The notes beneath the pieces were generated by a model. It ran no database searches. It was given only the letters and a program-made list of their open reading frames with translations, and was not told the DNA's origin. From Bacteroidota bacterium (GTDB lineage Bacteria; Bacteroidota; Ignavibacteria; Tepidaquicellales; Tepidaquicellaceae): a DNA stretch of 32,372 nucleotides. Of the stretch, positions 7,602-16,168 are shown piece after piece (the first letter of the stretch is position 1; each line of letters begins with the position of its first letter). Where the stretch lies: positions 1-32,372 of the forward strand of contig JAEYVS010000073.1 in NCBI GenBank assembly GCA_023429265.1. The letters run 5' to 3'. The translations under genes and the position numbers were made by a program.

Positions 7602-8903
7602 TTACTTCACATTGTAATCAAACAATTCAAATCTTGACGTCAATTCCTTCACCTCATTTTTCACATCATCTTTTACTTTCTCGTCTTCGTGCCCCGAAAT
7701 AACACGGTTTATCATATCAGCGATCTGCACCATTTCAGCTTCCTTCATACCGCGGGTTGTCAATGCAGGAGTACCTAATCGTATTCCGCTTGTGACCAGG
7801 GGGCTTTTGTCGTCGAAAGGAACCGAGTTCTTATTGCAGGTTATTCCCACCGAATCGAGAGCTTCTTCTGCCTGCCTCCCTGAAAGATTTTTATTCCTGA
7901 GGTCAATGAGCATCAGGTGATTATCCGTACCTCCGGATATCACATTAAAATCATACTCCACCAGCTTAGATGCCAGCGCCTGTGCATTCTTTATTATCTG
8001 TTTGGCATAATCTGTAAATCCTTCATTCAGCACTTCCTTAAACGCGACTGCTTTTGCAGCGATTACGTGCATAAGAGGTCCACCCTGTACTCCGGGCATC
8101 ACCATCGAATTCAGTAATTCACTCATCATCTTCGTTCTTCCTGATTTTGGCGCTGTAAGACCGAAGGGATTTTCAAAGTCCTTACCCATCAGGATTATCC
8201 CGCCTCTTGGTCCTCTGAGTGTCTTATGAGTAGTGCTCGCGACGATATGGCAATAAGGAATGGGGTCATTCAATAATTTCTTTGCAATTAAACCTGCGGG
8301 ATGAGCGATGTCCGCAAATAGAAATGCTCCTGCCTTATCGGCTATTTCTCTGAACTTCTTATAATCAATGTTTCTCGAATATGCGCTTGCTCCTACCGTT
8401 ATCATCTTGGGTTTTTCCTTCATTGCCGCCTCCTCAACCATATCATAATCAAGCGCTCCGGTGTCAGGATTTATTCCATATGCCGTAAAGTTATACAGCT
8501 TACCTGAGAAATTTACAGGAGACCCGTGTGTGAGGTGCCCTCCGTGTGACAGGTCCATACCCATTACCTTATCACCCGGTTTCAAAAATGTAAAATACAC
8601 AGCCATATTTGCCTGGCTGCCTGAATGCGGCTGCACATTAGCGTACTCTGCCCCGAATATCTCCTTAGCGCGGTCAATGGCAAGGTTTTCAGCAATATCC
8701 ACGTACTCACAACCTCCATAATACCGCTTTCCCGGGTAACCCTCGGCATATTTATTGGTGAGGACCGACCCCTGGGCTTCCATAACAGCATCTGAAACAA
8801 AATTTTCCGAGGCTATCATTTCAAGCTTTTCTATCTGGCGGTTGGATTCTTTGGAAATTGCTTCTGATAATTCAGGATCAAATGTTTGCAGGTTTATATT
8901 CAT
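7602..8903 (-). CDS. glyA: Serine hydroxymethyltransferase
   Basis: A PLP enzyme that interconverts serine plus tetrahydrofolate with glycine plus 5,10-methylene-tetrahydrofolate, the main source of one-carbon units. The 433-residue length is normal. The PLP lysine is K227 in VASTTHKTLRGPRGG, with the cofactor-binding D198-x-x-H201 and the substrate-loop segments YAEGYPGKRYYGG and QPHSGSQANM. The ATG at 8903 has no clear Shine-Dalgarno. It sits 61 nt after rpiB and 3 nt before tatC in the same direction. Cytoplasmic; identification is firm. Confidence 0.97.
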   Translation of the reverse strand: MNINLQTFDPELSEAISKESNRQIEKLEMIASENFVSDAVMEAQGSVLTNKYAEGYPGKRYYGGCEYVDIAENLAIDRAKEIFGAEYANVQPHSGSQANMAVYFTFLKPGDKVMGMDLSHGGHLTHGSPVNFSGKLYNFTAYGINPDTGALDYDMVEEAAMKEKPKMITVGASAYSRNIDYKKFREIADKAGAFLFADIAHPAGLIAKKLLNDPIPYCHIVASTTHKTLRGPRGGIILMGKDFENPFGLTAPKSGRTKMMSELLNSMVMPGVQGGPLMHVIAAKAVAFKEVLNEGFTDYAKQIIKNAQALASKLVEYDFNVISGGTDNHLMLIDLRNKNLSGRQAEEALDSVGITCNKNSVPFDDKSPLVTSGIRLGTPALTTRGMKEAEMVQIADMINRVISGHEDEKVKDDVKNEVKELTSRFELFDYNVK

Positions 8904-8964
8904 TTCTTAGATAGGTTTTTTTTGGTAAGCGGATTCCATTTTGATAAGTGTTACCGGGGAGTGG

Positions 8965-9405
8965 TTATCTGCCTGTAAGGTTGTGGATTTTCTCCACGCG
9001 TCTTTCGTGTCTGCCGCCCTCAAATCCGGTATTTATGAACTTCTTAACATTGTTTTTTGCTGTCTCAAGGTCTATTAGGTCTGCGCCTAAAGATATCACA
9101 TTAGCGTTATTATGCCTTCTTGCCATTTCAGCCATCATCTCATTCACCGCGTTTACAGATCTCGCTCCGGTGACTTTATTAGCTACTATATCTACTCCAA
9201 TGCCGCTTCCGCAAACCAGTACTCCATAATCAACATTACCATCGCCTACCTGCTTAGCTACCTTCTGAGCAAAATCCGGATAATCTACACTTTCCTCGCT
9301 GTCTGTACCAAAATCTTCTACCTCGATACCTTCAGATTCAAGCATTTCCTTGATCTCTTTCTTATATTTTACTCCTCTGTGATCTGCTCCAATTGCTATC
9401 TTCAT
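8965..9405 (-). CDS. rpiB: Ribose-5-phosphate isomerase B
   Basis: RpiB interconverts ribose 5-phosphate and ribulose 5-phosphate in the pentose phosphate pathway. The 146-residue product has the family layout: GADHRG at 6-11, the catalytic cysteine C65 in VLVCGSGIGV, H98 in RRHNNANV, and the C-terminal GGRHERRVEKI phosphate-binding segment. The stretch around 83-92 (SVNAVNEMMA) differs from the more usual ALCHD-type sequence of many RpiB proteins but retains the spacing. The ATG has an AGGA about 10 nt upstream and lies only 2 nt after the stop of the outer-membrane protein gene, so it is part of that operon. Confidence 0.92.
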   Translation of the reverse strand: MKIAIGADHRGVKYKKEIKEMLESEGIEVEDFGTDSEESVDYPDFAQKVAKQVGDGNVDYGVLVCGSGIGVDIVANKVTGARSVNAVNEMMAEMARRHNNANVISLGADLIDLETAKNNVKKFINTGFEGGRHERRVEKIHNLTGR

Positions 9406-9407
9406 GA

Positions 9408-10679
9408 TTAAAAATCCTCGTTTGGCTTAAGGAACCAGAGTTCACCGAAATTAAATCCGGCATTAACCATAAACAAATTATCCTTGATGAGTCCATTATC
9501 CTCAGTCCCGCGCATTGAATACGCAAAGCTAAGGTCCAGTGAATTATAATCCGATATGGGAATACCAACCCCCAGGCTAAACCCAAGAGTCTTTATCTCT
9601 TCAGAATTTACAATATAATAAGCCTTCTCATAGAATCCGCCTGCTCTGTATGTCAGCCTTTCAAAAAAGGTTCTGTCTCTGTCGGGGGATGGAAGAAACT
9701 CAATCCCTGCCCCAAATCTGGATGAATTGGTAAAGTTTGAAGGGGTAACTCCAAATTCTGTATAATCTGCCCATTGCTGAAAATATGCATCTACTGCGAC
9801 ATTCACTCTGTCACCAAATCTATTCGATATCCCAAACCCATATGCTGCGGGAATGCTGATGGTACCTGTCCTTACTACATTTGAGTCTGTAGCAACGCTG
9901 GTTGCAACAATAGACTCTTCGTTAGCATTAAGGTCAATGGGCATCTGATAAAAGAAGCCAAAAGTGAGGTATTTTAAATTTTTGCTTTTCTTGTTAACAA
10001 GATTCTCGACGGCAAATATCATTCCACCTTTGAAAAATGACTTGCTCAGGTCTATCTCCTTGCGGGAAAAATTATCAAAAATAGCAGTATTCTCAAAATC
10101 CGTTGTCCTCTGAGAGGTAATGTTTCCGAATGCATAATTATACTCACCCCCTATGCTAATGCTGTTCAGGAATCTATATGCCATTGCAATATTTATCCTC
10201 GTGAGTCCGCCTTCACCGCTGTATGTGTTTGTATAGGCTTCGCCTCCGGTGTTTCTATTGCTGATGATCTGATAGTTCACTTCGCTCATTGGGTTTATCC
10301 CGAAATTAAGCACCCATCCTGTTTCTTTGTCTAAAGGTATGCCGATGTTTATTCCGGTGATATTTCCCTCGTTGATCTTCGTTGTCTGTAGTCCATTAGT
10401 AGATTCCAGGTAACCGTAATTAGCTCCTATTGAAAATTTCGTATACTGGAGCATTGTATTCGCTGCCGGATTGAGAGTATTTATGTAATCTCCCTGAAGA
10501 CCGATTCCCAGCACGCTCATTCCATCCGTTCTGACTGAATTATTCAGCTTCAGATCACCTATGCCGAATATGGTATATGGAGACCCTCCGTTAAACTCTT
10601 CATTGCTATTCGCCTGGGAAAATCCTTTTCCCGCAAAAAACCCTAAAATTGCAATTAATATAAGAATTCTTATTTTCAT
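9408..10679 (-). CDS. Outer-membrane beta-barrel protein of the SPYxxFGIGDL type
   Basis: A 423-residue protein with a signal peptide (~1-21, ILILIAILGFFAGKGFS) and then alternating amphipathic strands ending in a barrel-like stretch. The N-terminal SPYTIFGIGDL motif at ~33-43 and the following TLNPAA segment are typical of a Bacteroidota outer-membrane family distantly related to FadL/PorV-type porins. The substrate is unknown. The ATG overlaps the stop of the upstream lipoprotein gene as ATGA and has a strong GGGAGG Shine-Dalgarno, so the two are translationally coupled and may form a surface lipoprotein/barrel pair. The final residues (WFLKPNEDF) end in the aromatic expected of an outer-membrane strand. 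Confidence 0.75.
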   Translation of the reverse strand: MKIRILILIAILGFFAGKGFSQANSNEEFNGGSPYTIFGIGDLKLNNSVRTDGMSVLGIGLQGDYINTLNPAANTMLQYTKFSIGANYGYLESTNGLQTTKINEGNITGINIGIPLDKETGWVLNFGINPMSEVNYQIISNRNTGGEAYTNTYSGEGGLTRINIAMAYRFLNSISIGGEYNYAFGNITSQRTTDFENTAIFDNFSRKEIDLSKSFFKGGMIFAVENLVNKKSKNLKYLTFGFFYQMPIDLNANEESIVATSVATDSNVVRTGTISIPAAYGFGISNRFGDRVNVAVDAYFQQWADYTEFGVTPSNFTNSSRFGAGIEFLPSPDRDRTFFERLTYRAGGFYEKAYYIVNSEEIKTLGFSLGVGIPISDYNSLDLSFAYSMRGTEDNGLIKDNLFMVNAGFNFGELWFLKPNEDF

Positions 10680-11896
10680 CTCTTTTCCTCCCTGGTTATC
10701 TTCTGACTGTCTCTAAGAGTGTACCTGATTCTTAATCTCGGTACCACTGAGGTATCAGAATATGTTGGTCCAAAGAATGAAAATATGTCCATCGTTGAAT
10801 TTTCAGAAAGATTTCTTAACGCCAGTCCAAGGTTAGGATTAAAACCTGAATTCCAGTTTTGCATTATTAATATAAACCTGATAGAATATTCATTCCCTAC
10901 TCTGTTGAGTGTTATAAATCCTAAAGAATCCGTCTTTGCGGCGCTGTCGGTAACCATTGCAGCAACAAGCCTTTGATCGGACACAGGCGAGAGATACGAA
11001 TTAGCTGTATCCAATGTCAGTGTAAGTAAAGCATCGTTGATGATAACATTGCTCGGCAGCTGTGATAAACCAAAATTAACTATGCTCCTGAATGCAACAC
11101 CTGACTGCAGGTAAATGCGGTCGGGAAGAATTACAGATGAAGGAGCATCCGAAAGAAATACCGATTCCGACTGATTAAACACCAATGTATCGGTTACCGA
11201 ATTCTTTGTTACAATGATTTCTAATGACGGTCTCAGACTTTCATCAGCCGAGGATGAGAAAAATCCTTTTATGGTGTTCCCGCCGTTGGGTATCATTATT
11301 ACGCCGTTGTTCTTGACCGAATAGCTTGTGTCAGCTGTATACTCAAGCCAGTCCTTTGCAAGCTGTGTGTTAACGTCTATGGAAATCTGAGCGGAATCCA
11401 CTGGACTCCCTGTAAAAGTCCCCTGAACAACATTATCTATGTCACCTGAATTGATGGAATCGTTTGTTATCGTATTAAAGGACTTTCTGTTATTTAATTT
11501 CAGGACATCGAATGAAACCGAGCCCAGGGAATCTCTGAAAAAATAATCCCCGTATTTCATTATTATCCTTGCTGATAATACCGTTGCGCTGTCATAATCA
11601 GAAGATATGTTTGTAAATCTGAGCAGTGTCCTGGCTTCCCAATCCTGGTAATCGCCAATCATCATAAAATTCGAATTAAAAGAATTAATGTACTGCTTGA
11701 AATTATTTACCGATATGGTAATAGAATCCGTCTTTGAGTCCAATAAAAGGGTCCCCAGAGTATCGTCCGGATTTATGAAGTTTTGCCCTAGATCTGAAAT
11801 CTGCTCTTCACACGAATAAAATGAGAGGCTCGAAATAATAGCGGCTAAAAATAAATATCTGATATTCTTCAAATGTATGCTTTTAAACTTATACAA
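10676..11896 (-). CDS. DUF4270-like lipoprotein
   Basis: A 406-residue predicted lipoprotein. A hydrophobic signal (~13-28) ends in FYSC with Cys29 as the likely acylated residue; Tyr at -2 is unusual for a lipobox. The mature part begins CEEQISDLGQNFINPDDTLG and contains many beta strands with ASTV-rich dyads, resembling DUF4270 / DNRLRE-type Bacteroidota surface proteins. From memory, DUF4270 genes often sit by glycogen synthase, as here. The start is TTG at 11896, supported by an AGGA 8 nt upstream. A second TTG at codon 9 would give a shorter signal but has no ribosome site. It overlaps the barrel gene by 4 nt. Confidence 0.7.
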   Translation of the reverse strand: MYKFKSIHLKNIRYLFLAAIISSLSFYSCEEQISDLGQNFINPDDTLGTLLLDSKTDSITISVNNFKQYINSFNSNFMMIGDYQDWEARTLLRFTNISSDYDSATVLSARIIMKYGDYFFRDSLGSVSFDVLKLNNRKSFNTITNDSINSGDIDNVVQGTFTGSPVDSAQISIDVNTQLAKDWLEYTADTSYSVKNNGVIMIPNGGNTIKGFFSSSADESLRPSLEIIVTKNSVTDTLVFNQSESVFLSDAPSSVILPDRIYLQSGVAFRSIVNFGLSQLPSNVIINDALLTLTLDTANSYLSPVSDQRLVAAMVTDSAAKTDSLGFITLNRVGNEYSIRFILIMQNWNSGFNPNLGLALRNLSENSTMDIFSFFGPTYSDTSVVPRLRIRYTLRDSQKITREEKR

Positions 11897-11907
11897 ATAT
11901 AGTTATC

Positions 11908-12492
11908 CTAAATCAATTTAATATTTACTAATTTTTCTATATATGAAACTGCATCCGTGAGGTCTTTAGCTACGTAATCAACTGTTATTCCATAATTTAA
12001 ACACTCTTCCTGGGTTTTAGTTCCATATCCTGTCAATACAAGTATCTTCTTCAATCCGGCATTTTCGGCGCACTGCATATCTACAAGAGAGTCCCCTACA
12101 AGGAACGATTCTGCTTTTTCGACATCAAAATCCTTAACAGCTTTGTCTATCATTCCGGTCCCGGGTTTCCTGTCATCACTTTCCCCGGTAAATTCTTTCA
12201 CAGTCCCATCTACGTGATAAGGGCTGTAATAAAACTTATCTATGAGGGATCTGCCATCATTTTTAAGAACATTATCCATCTCCTTGTGAATGTCGTGAAG
12301 GATATCTTCAGTTATATAACCACGGGCGATTGCCGACTGGTTCGTTATGACTATGTTTAAAAAACCAAGCTCCTTCAATCGGGAAAGAGCATCCTTCACT
12401 CCGGGAAGTATTACAAGATCGTCTTTGTTTGTAAGGTAATTTACATCCTCGTTTATGGTACCGTCTCTGTCTAAAAAAACTGCCTTGTTCAT
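11908..12492 (-). CDS. GmhB/HisB-type HAD phosphatase lacking zinc ligands
   Basis: A 194-residue HAD-superfamily phosphatase of the D-glycero-D-manno-heptose-1,7-bisphosphate 7-phosphatase/histidinol phosphatase group. Motif I is D8-R-D10-G-T, motif II T50-N51-Q-S, motif III K109 in RKPGTGM and motif IV GDSLVDM with D134. In GmhB a loop holds zinc with C-x-H and C-x-C just before RKP; here those positions read S90-P-Y92 and S105-D-D107, so all four ligands are absent. Substrate is therefore uncertain: heptose bisphosphate for envelope sugars is the default guess. It lies 11 nt upstream of the lipoprotein gene and 32 nt downstream of glgA. Confidence 0.82.
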   Translation of the reverse strand: MNKAVFLDRDGTINEDVNYLTNKDDLVILPGVKDALSRLKELGFLNIVITNQSAIARGYITEDILHDIHKEMDNVLKNDGRSLIDKFYYSPYHVDGTVKEFTGESDDRKPGTGMIDKAVKDFDVEKAESFLVGDSLVDMQCAENAGLKKILVLTGYGTKTQEECLNYGITVDYVAKDLTDAVSYIEKLVNIKLI

Positions 12493-12524
12493 AATAGCTT
12501 TATACGTAATCTCTTATAGGGTGG

Positions 12525-13994
12525 TTACTTAGCTAGCTTGCTGTATAATCCCATATACTTCTTTGCTGATACCTTCCACGAAAAATCAAGCGCCATTCCG
12601 TTTCTCATTATCTTGTACCAGGCATTCTTATCCTGAAAAATCTTAATGGCGGTTTTTAATGTTTTTAGAAACTCAGCCGGATCGTACTTATCGAATATGA
12701 AACCATTGCCGTTAGGTTTTTTGTAATCCACTATGGTATCAGCGAGTCCCCCCGTATTCCTCACAATAGGTACGGTACCGTATGTCAGGCTGTACATCTG
12801 GTTAAGACCGCATGGCTCGTACTTAGAGGGCATAAGGAACATATCACAACCCGCCTCTATATGATGCGCTAGATCCTCATCAAATCCAAGATGTATGATT
12901 AATTTCTTTGCATACTTTTTCTTTGCGTTCTTCAGGAATTTATGATATTTCTCGTCACCTGTTCCAAGTATTATCAGCTGTATGTCTTCCTTCATCAGCT
13001 CAGGAAGCACCTTCTCCATTAAATCAAAACCCTTCTGATCTACAAGCCTGGTGATCATTCCCATTAATGGAACATCCTCACTAAATTCAAATTTATACTT
13101 ATTTAATAACTCTCGTTTGTTTTCATATTTCAGGGGGATTTCCTGGTATGTGTATCTGTATGTAATGACCTTATCATAGCTTGGATTCCATATGGATGGG
13201 TCTATTCCATTTAGTATTCCCACAAGGTCTTTCTTTCTGTTATCGAGGGTCGTCTCCATACCACAGCTGTAATCTTTATCCGTTCTTATCTCTTCTGCGT
13301 ATTTCTCGCTAACAGTTGTTATCTTATCCGCATAATTTAAACCGGTCTTAAGGAAGCTGAATTTACCGTCATACATTCCCTTCTCGAGAACTTCCTCCGG
13401 CAGACCCGTCTTTTTAAACATTGCTTTGTTGAAATTACCCTGGTAGGCAAGATTATGAATGGTAAAAACTGTCTTAATATCCTTAATATTAGGATTATCC
13501 TTATACACAGTCTTAATAAACGCGGGAATCAAACCCGTTTGCCAGTCATTACAATGGATTACATCAGGTTTCCATTGAAGTATTTCCAATACGTCAATAA
13601 CAGCTTTGCAAAAAAACAAAAACCGCTCGTCATTATTAGGAAAATCCTTCTTGGTCTTTATATTCTGATATACGCCTTTATTCTTAAAAAAGTCCTGATT
13701 CTCAAGAAGATATACCTGCGCTTTGGTATTTTTACCGTGGATAAATGATGATTTTATGTTAAACTTATAAGATTTATCATCTATATCAACGGCAATATCC
13801 TTTAGCCTCTTGATTTCGTGAATTTGTAAGCGTCTCTCATCGAGTGGACCATACTTTGGGGTAATGATCCTGACTTCATTGCCTAATGAGTTTAGTGCTT
13901 GCGGGAGGGAATTTGATACGTCGGCTAAGCCGCCAGTTTTGGAATAAGGATAAACTTCACTGGACACAAATAGAACATTAAATCCTTTTGCCAT
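12525..13994 (-). CDS. glgA: Glycogen (starch) synthase, GT5 family
   Basis: GlgA extends alpha-1,4-glucan chains from ADP-glucose (or a related nucleotide sugar). The 489-residue product is full length. Hallmarks are K19-T-G-G-L near the N-terminus for ADP-glucose binding, HNLAYQG in the middle, and the C-terminal EPCGLNQMYSLTYGTVPIVRNTGGLADT segment with the catalytic glutamate and the second glycine-rich loop. The ATG at 13994 lacks an evident Shine-Dalgarno. It is the first gene of an eight-gene run ending at the polyprenyl synthase and probably starts from a promoter in the 105-nt gap upstream. Confidence 0.93.
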   Translation of the reverse strand: MAKGFNVLFVSSEVYPYSKTGGLADVSNSLPQALNSLGNEVRIITPKYGPLDERRLQIHEIKRLKDIAVDIDDKSYKFNIKSSFIHGKNTKAQVYLLENQDFFKNKGVYQNIKTKKDFPNNDERFLFFCKAVIDVLEILQWKPDVIHCNDWQTGLIPAFIKTVYKDNPNIKDIKTVFTIHNLAYQGNFNKAMFKKTGLPEEVLEKGMYDGKFSFLKTGLNYADKITTVSEKYAEEIRTDKDYSCGMETTLDNRKKDLVGILNGIDPSIWNPSYDKVITYRYTYQEIPLKYENKRELLNKYKFEFSEDVPLMGMITRLVDQKGFDLMEKVLPELMKEDIQLIILGTGDEKYHKFLKNAKKKYAKKLIIHLGFDEDLAHHIEAGCDMFLMPSKYEPCGLNQMYSLTYGTVPIVRNTGGLADTIVDYKKPNGNGFIFDKYDPAEFLKTLKTAIKIFQDKNAWYKIMRNGMALDFSWKVSAKKYMGLYSKLAK

Positions 13995-14035
13995 CTAAAA
14001 AATTAAATTTTAGCAATTTACGGATAATCCCTTTG

Positions 14036-14062
14036 TTTTGCAATGTAATAAGTAGTGCAAAA
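14036..14062. promoter_or_regulatory. Inverted repeat upstream of glgA
   Basis: TTTTGCA at 14036-14042 and TGCAAAA at 14056-14062 form a 7-bp inverted repeat separated by 13 nt, in the 105-nt gap between the panE-like gene and glgA, about 45-70 nt before the glgA start. It could be an operator or part of the promoter region; no bound factor is known. Confidence 0.3.
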
Positions 14063-14099
14063 CCTGCTCTTAATACCTCTATAATTCAGAAATAACCTG

Positions 14100-15023
14100 T
14101 TATTTTTCAATAGCTTTCATCAAGGAATAAAGCACCTTATTCACCGGCACAGGTACCCTCTTCTTCTTTGCCAGCCTTATCAAATCGCCCGTAAATGCCT
14201 CATATTCAAGCGGCTTACCTTTGATCCTGTCTTGTAATGTCGATGGTTTGAACGATACTCCTCCGGTCTTGCCGCGGGTTATGACGTTGTCATAATCTTT
14301 CTTAGTAAATTTCACCCCATAAGCCTCTGCAAGGGCTTTCACTTCATTATAAACTTCGATTGTGAGTTTCTCCGTATATGGATTAGAGAATAATTTGTCG
14401 CTTTTTGCCTCTATCAGGGTACATAAAACATTGTAAACACAATTCCAAGAGAATTTATCCCAGATGTCGTGAACTATGTCTTTTGATACTTTTACCTTTA
14501 TTCCGGAGGCTGTGAATATACCCTCTAGTTTCTCAATCAATTTCCCCGGAATCCCGGGACTGTCACCAATGACTATGTATCCGTTTGATGTATGAGCTAT
14601 GATTCCATTTTCCAGCATCTCAGATCCAATATAACAAAACCCTCTTACAACTCTTTTACTGCCAAATGCTTTCCGCAGTTTATCATAATTTGTCAATCCG
14701 TTCTGCAGGCTGAGTATTTCCGTCCTCTCCGAAACCGAATGTTTTAGTTTCTCTATGACCTCTTCAGTATCCTGGGACTTCGTGCAAATCAGAACAAGGT
14801 CCGGCGAACCTTTAATATCCTCAGGCGATTTGAATACCTTTACCTTTGTGCTGAAATCACCATTCACACTTTTAACATTCAACCCGTTGTTCTTTAAAAA
14901 ATTGAAATTACTTCTCGCAATAAAACTCACATCATTATTCTCATTTAAGGCAAGTCTCCCGCCGAAGTATCCTCCGACTGCTCCTGTTCCGTAAACCAGT
15001 ATTTTGTAAGATTCTTTTTTCAT
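14100..15023 (-). CDS. 2-dehydropantoate 2-reductase (ketopantoate reductase) family
   Basis: A 307-residue NADPH-dependent oxidoreductase of the ApbA/PanE family, which reduces ketopantoate to pantoate for coenzyme A synthesis. The Rossmann motif G12-x-G14-x-x-G17 with GYFGG, K82 in ICTKSQDT, N108 in LQNGL, and the C-terminal TLQDRIKGKPLEYE segment match the family. Many organisms carry paralogues, so the exact substrate is likely but not certain. Its ATG overlaps the sirtuin stop as ATGA and has a GGAG site 6 nt upstream, showing translational coupling. Confidence 0.85.
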   Translation of the reverse strand: MKKESYKILVYGTGAVGGYFGGRLALNENNDVSFIARSNFNFLKNNGLNVKSVNGDFSTKVKVFKSPEDIKGSPDLVLICTKSQDTEEVIEKLKHSVSERTEILSLQNGLTNYDKLRKAFGSKRVVRGFCYIGSEMLENGIIAHTSNGYIVIGDSPGIPGKLIEKLEGIFTASGIKVKVSKDIVHDIWDKFSWNCVYNVLCTLIEAKSDKLFSNPYTEKLTIEVYNEVKALAEAYGVKFTKKDYDNVITRGKTGGVSFKPSTLQDRIKGKPLEYEAFTGDLIRLAKKKRVPVPVNKVLYSLMKAIEK

Positions 15024-15712
15024 TCTTTCTCCAATAATTCTTTTGCAAGCATTGGCATTCCTTTACCAGCCTTCTGTTCAATAAATTTTACTCCCTCGGG
15101 CAGATAAAACATATCCGGTTTAAGCGGGTCTATGATGTATTTCGGTATGCCGGGCTTTGTGTACTCTACCAGGCTCGCCGCGGGATAGACTACAAGTGAT
15201 GTCCCCACAACAATAAATATGTCTGCTTCCATTACAATATTCGCCGCTTCTTCCATCATTTGCACCATCTCCCCAAACCATACAATGTGAGGTCTCAGCT
15301 GCGAACCTTTTTCACACTTTTCACCTATACAGATCTCCGTATATCCAATCTCATAAATCAATTCAGGAATTTTGCTGCTCCTTGCCTTTATTAGCTCACC
15401 GTGCAGATGGATTACATTCGTTGAGCCCGCTCTCTCGTGAAGGTCGTCGACATTCTGGGTTATTACAGTCACGTCATACTTCTTCTCAAGCTCTGCAATG
15501 GCAACGTGTGCTGCGTTCGGTTTAGCATCTGCCAGCTGTGCTCTTCTCTCATTATAAAATCTCAGAACAAGTTCTCTGTTCCTCTGCCAGCCTTCCGGCG
15601 AGGCAACTTCCATCACGTCATAACCTTCCCATAATCCGCCGGCATCCCTGAATGTAGAAAGTCCGCTCTCTGCGCTCACTCCCGCGCCTGTCAGTACGGT
15701 TATCCTTTTCAT
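15020..15712 (-). CDS. cobB: NAD-dependent protein deacylase, CobB/Sirt5-type sirtuin
   Basis: A 230-residue sirtuin that removes acyl groups from lysine using NAD+. Motifs: GAGVSAESGL at 9-18, FRD at 21-23, QNVDDLH at 86-92, catalytic H104 in HLHGE, and LRPHIVWFGE. Y53 and R56 in RFYNERR correspond to the residues that in Sirt5/CobB bind succinyl or malonyl groups, so desuccinylase activity is plausible. The zinc module is reduced: only C127 and C132 are present, and the expected first cysteine is replaced in ARSSK. The ATG shares one base with the DUF302 stop (TGATG), giving coupled translation. Confidence 0.9.
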   Translation of the reverse strand: MKRITVLTGAGVSAESGLSTFRDAGGLWEGYDVMEVASPEGWQRNRELVLRFYNERRAQLADAKPNAAHVAIAELEKKYDVTVITQNVDDLHERAGSTNVIHLHGELIKARSSKIPELIYEIGYTEICIGEKCEKGSQLRPHIVWFGEMVQMMEEAANIVMEADIFIVVGTSLVVYPAASLVEYTKPGIPKYIIDPLKPDMFYLPEGVKFIEQKAGKGMPMLAKELLEKE

Positions 15713-16095
15713 CAGATTCTATTCAGTGCTTCCGATAAGATTTTCTTTACTTCAATCCCAACCTCTGAAAGCTCATCATTACCTGTTACGGATGTCATTA
15801 TTTCAGGGTTCATAATCGAAACCCTTGTTTTTCCGTCTTTTTCATACACTATTACGTTGCACGGCAGTAAAAGTCCTATTTCCTGCTCCATCTGCACTCC
15901 TTTATAAGCGAAAGCCGGATTGCACGCTCCCAGTATTGTATATTTGTCGATATCGACGTCAATCTTGTTCTTTAGAGTCTCCTTCATATCAATTGTCGTC
16001 AATATTCCAAAGCCAGCCTCCTTTAAAGATGCTGTTGTCTTTTCGACTGCATCCTCAAAACTGTAATTTGTTTCCTTTGATAATCCGTATTCCAT
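15712..16095 (-). CDS. DUF302 family protein
   Basis: A 127-residue single-domain DUF302 protein. Family marks are GFGILTTIDM at ~33-42, ILGACNPAFA around 59-68 and GLLLPCNVIVYE around 78-89; the two conserved cysteines (in GACNP and LPCNV) are present. Its biochemical function is not known; DUF302 proteins are often annotated near oxidative or heavy-metal genes, but this has no support here. No signal peptide or membrane helix. The ATG at 16095 has a good AGGAG Shine-Dalgarno. It leads a coupled three-gene unit with the sirtuin and the PanE-like enzyme. Confidence 0.88.
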   Translation of the reverse strand: MEYGLSKETNYSFEDAVEKTTASLKEAGFGILTTIDMKETLKNKIDVDIDKYTILGACNPAFAYKGVQMEQEIGLLLPCNVIVYEKDGKTRVSIMNPEIMTSVTGNDELSEVGIEVKKILSEALNRI

Positions 16096-16116
16096 TATTT
16101 GCTCCTACTGTAAATG

Positions 16117-16145
16117 AAAAATGCAACTCCTTGAGTTGCATTTTT
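16117..16145 (-). terminator. Perfect hairpin terminator of the respiratory operon
   Basis: A 13-bp perfect stem (AAAAATGCAACTC at 16117-16129 with GAGTTGCATTTTT at 16133-16145) and a 3-nt loop, ending in five T on the minus strand. It lies between the 453-aa cytochrome gene (stop at 16169) and the DUF302 start (16095), so it closes the operon and separates it from the DUF302 unit. Confidence 0.85.
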
Positions 16146-16168
16146 AAAATTGTTAATTATTTACGAGT

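Noticed and set aside
8904..8964. Possible small gene or RNA element in the rpiB-glyA gap
   Set aside because: Only a short interrupted inverted pair (GGTAA/TTACC) and an A-run are visible; 61 nt is ordinary operon spacing.
14090..14105. AAATAAC-CT-GTTATTT palindrome as terminator of the PanE-like gene
   Set aside because: It overlaps the stop codon, is AT-only in the stem apart from one pair, has a 2-nt loop and no distinct U-tract.
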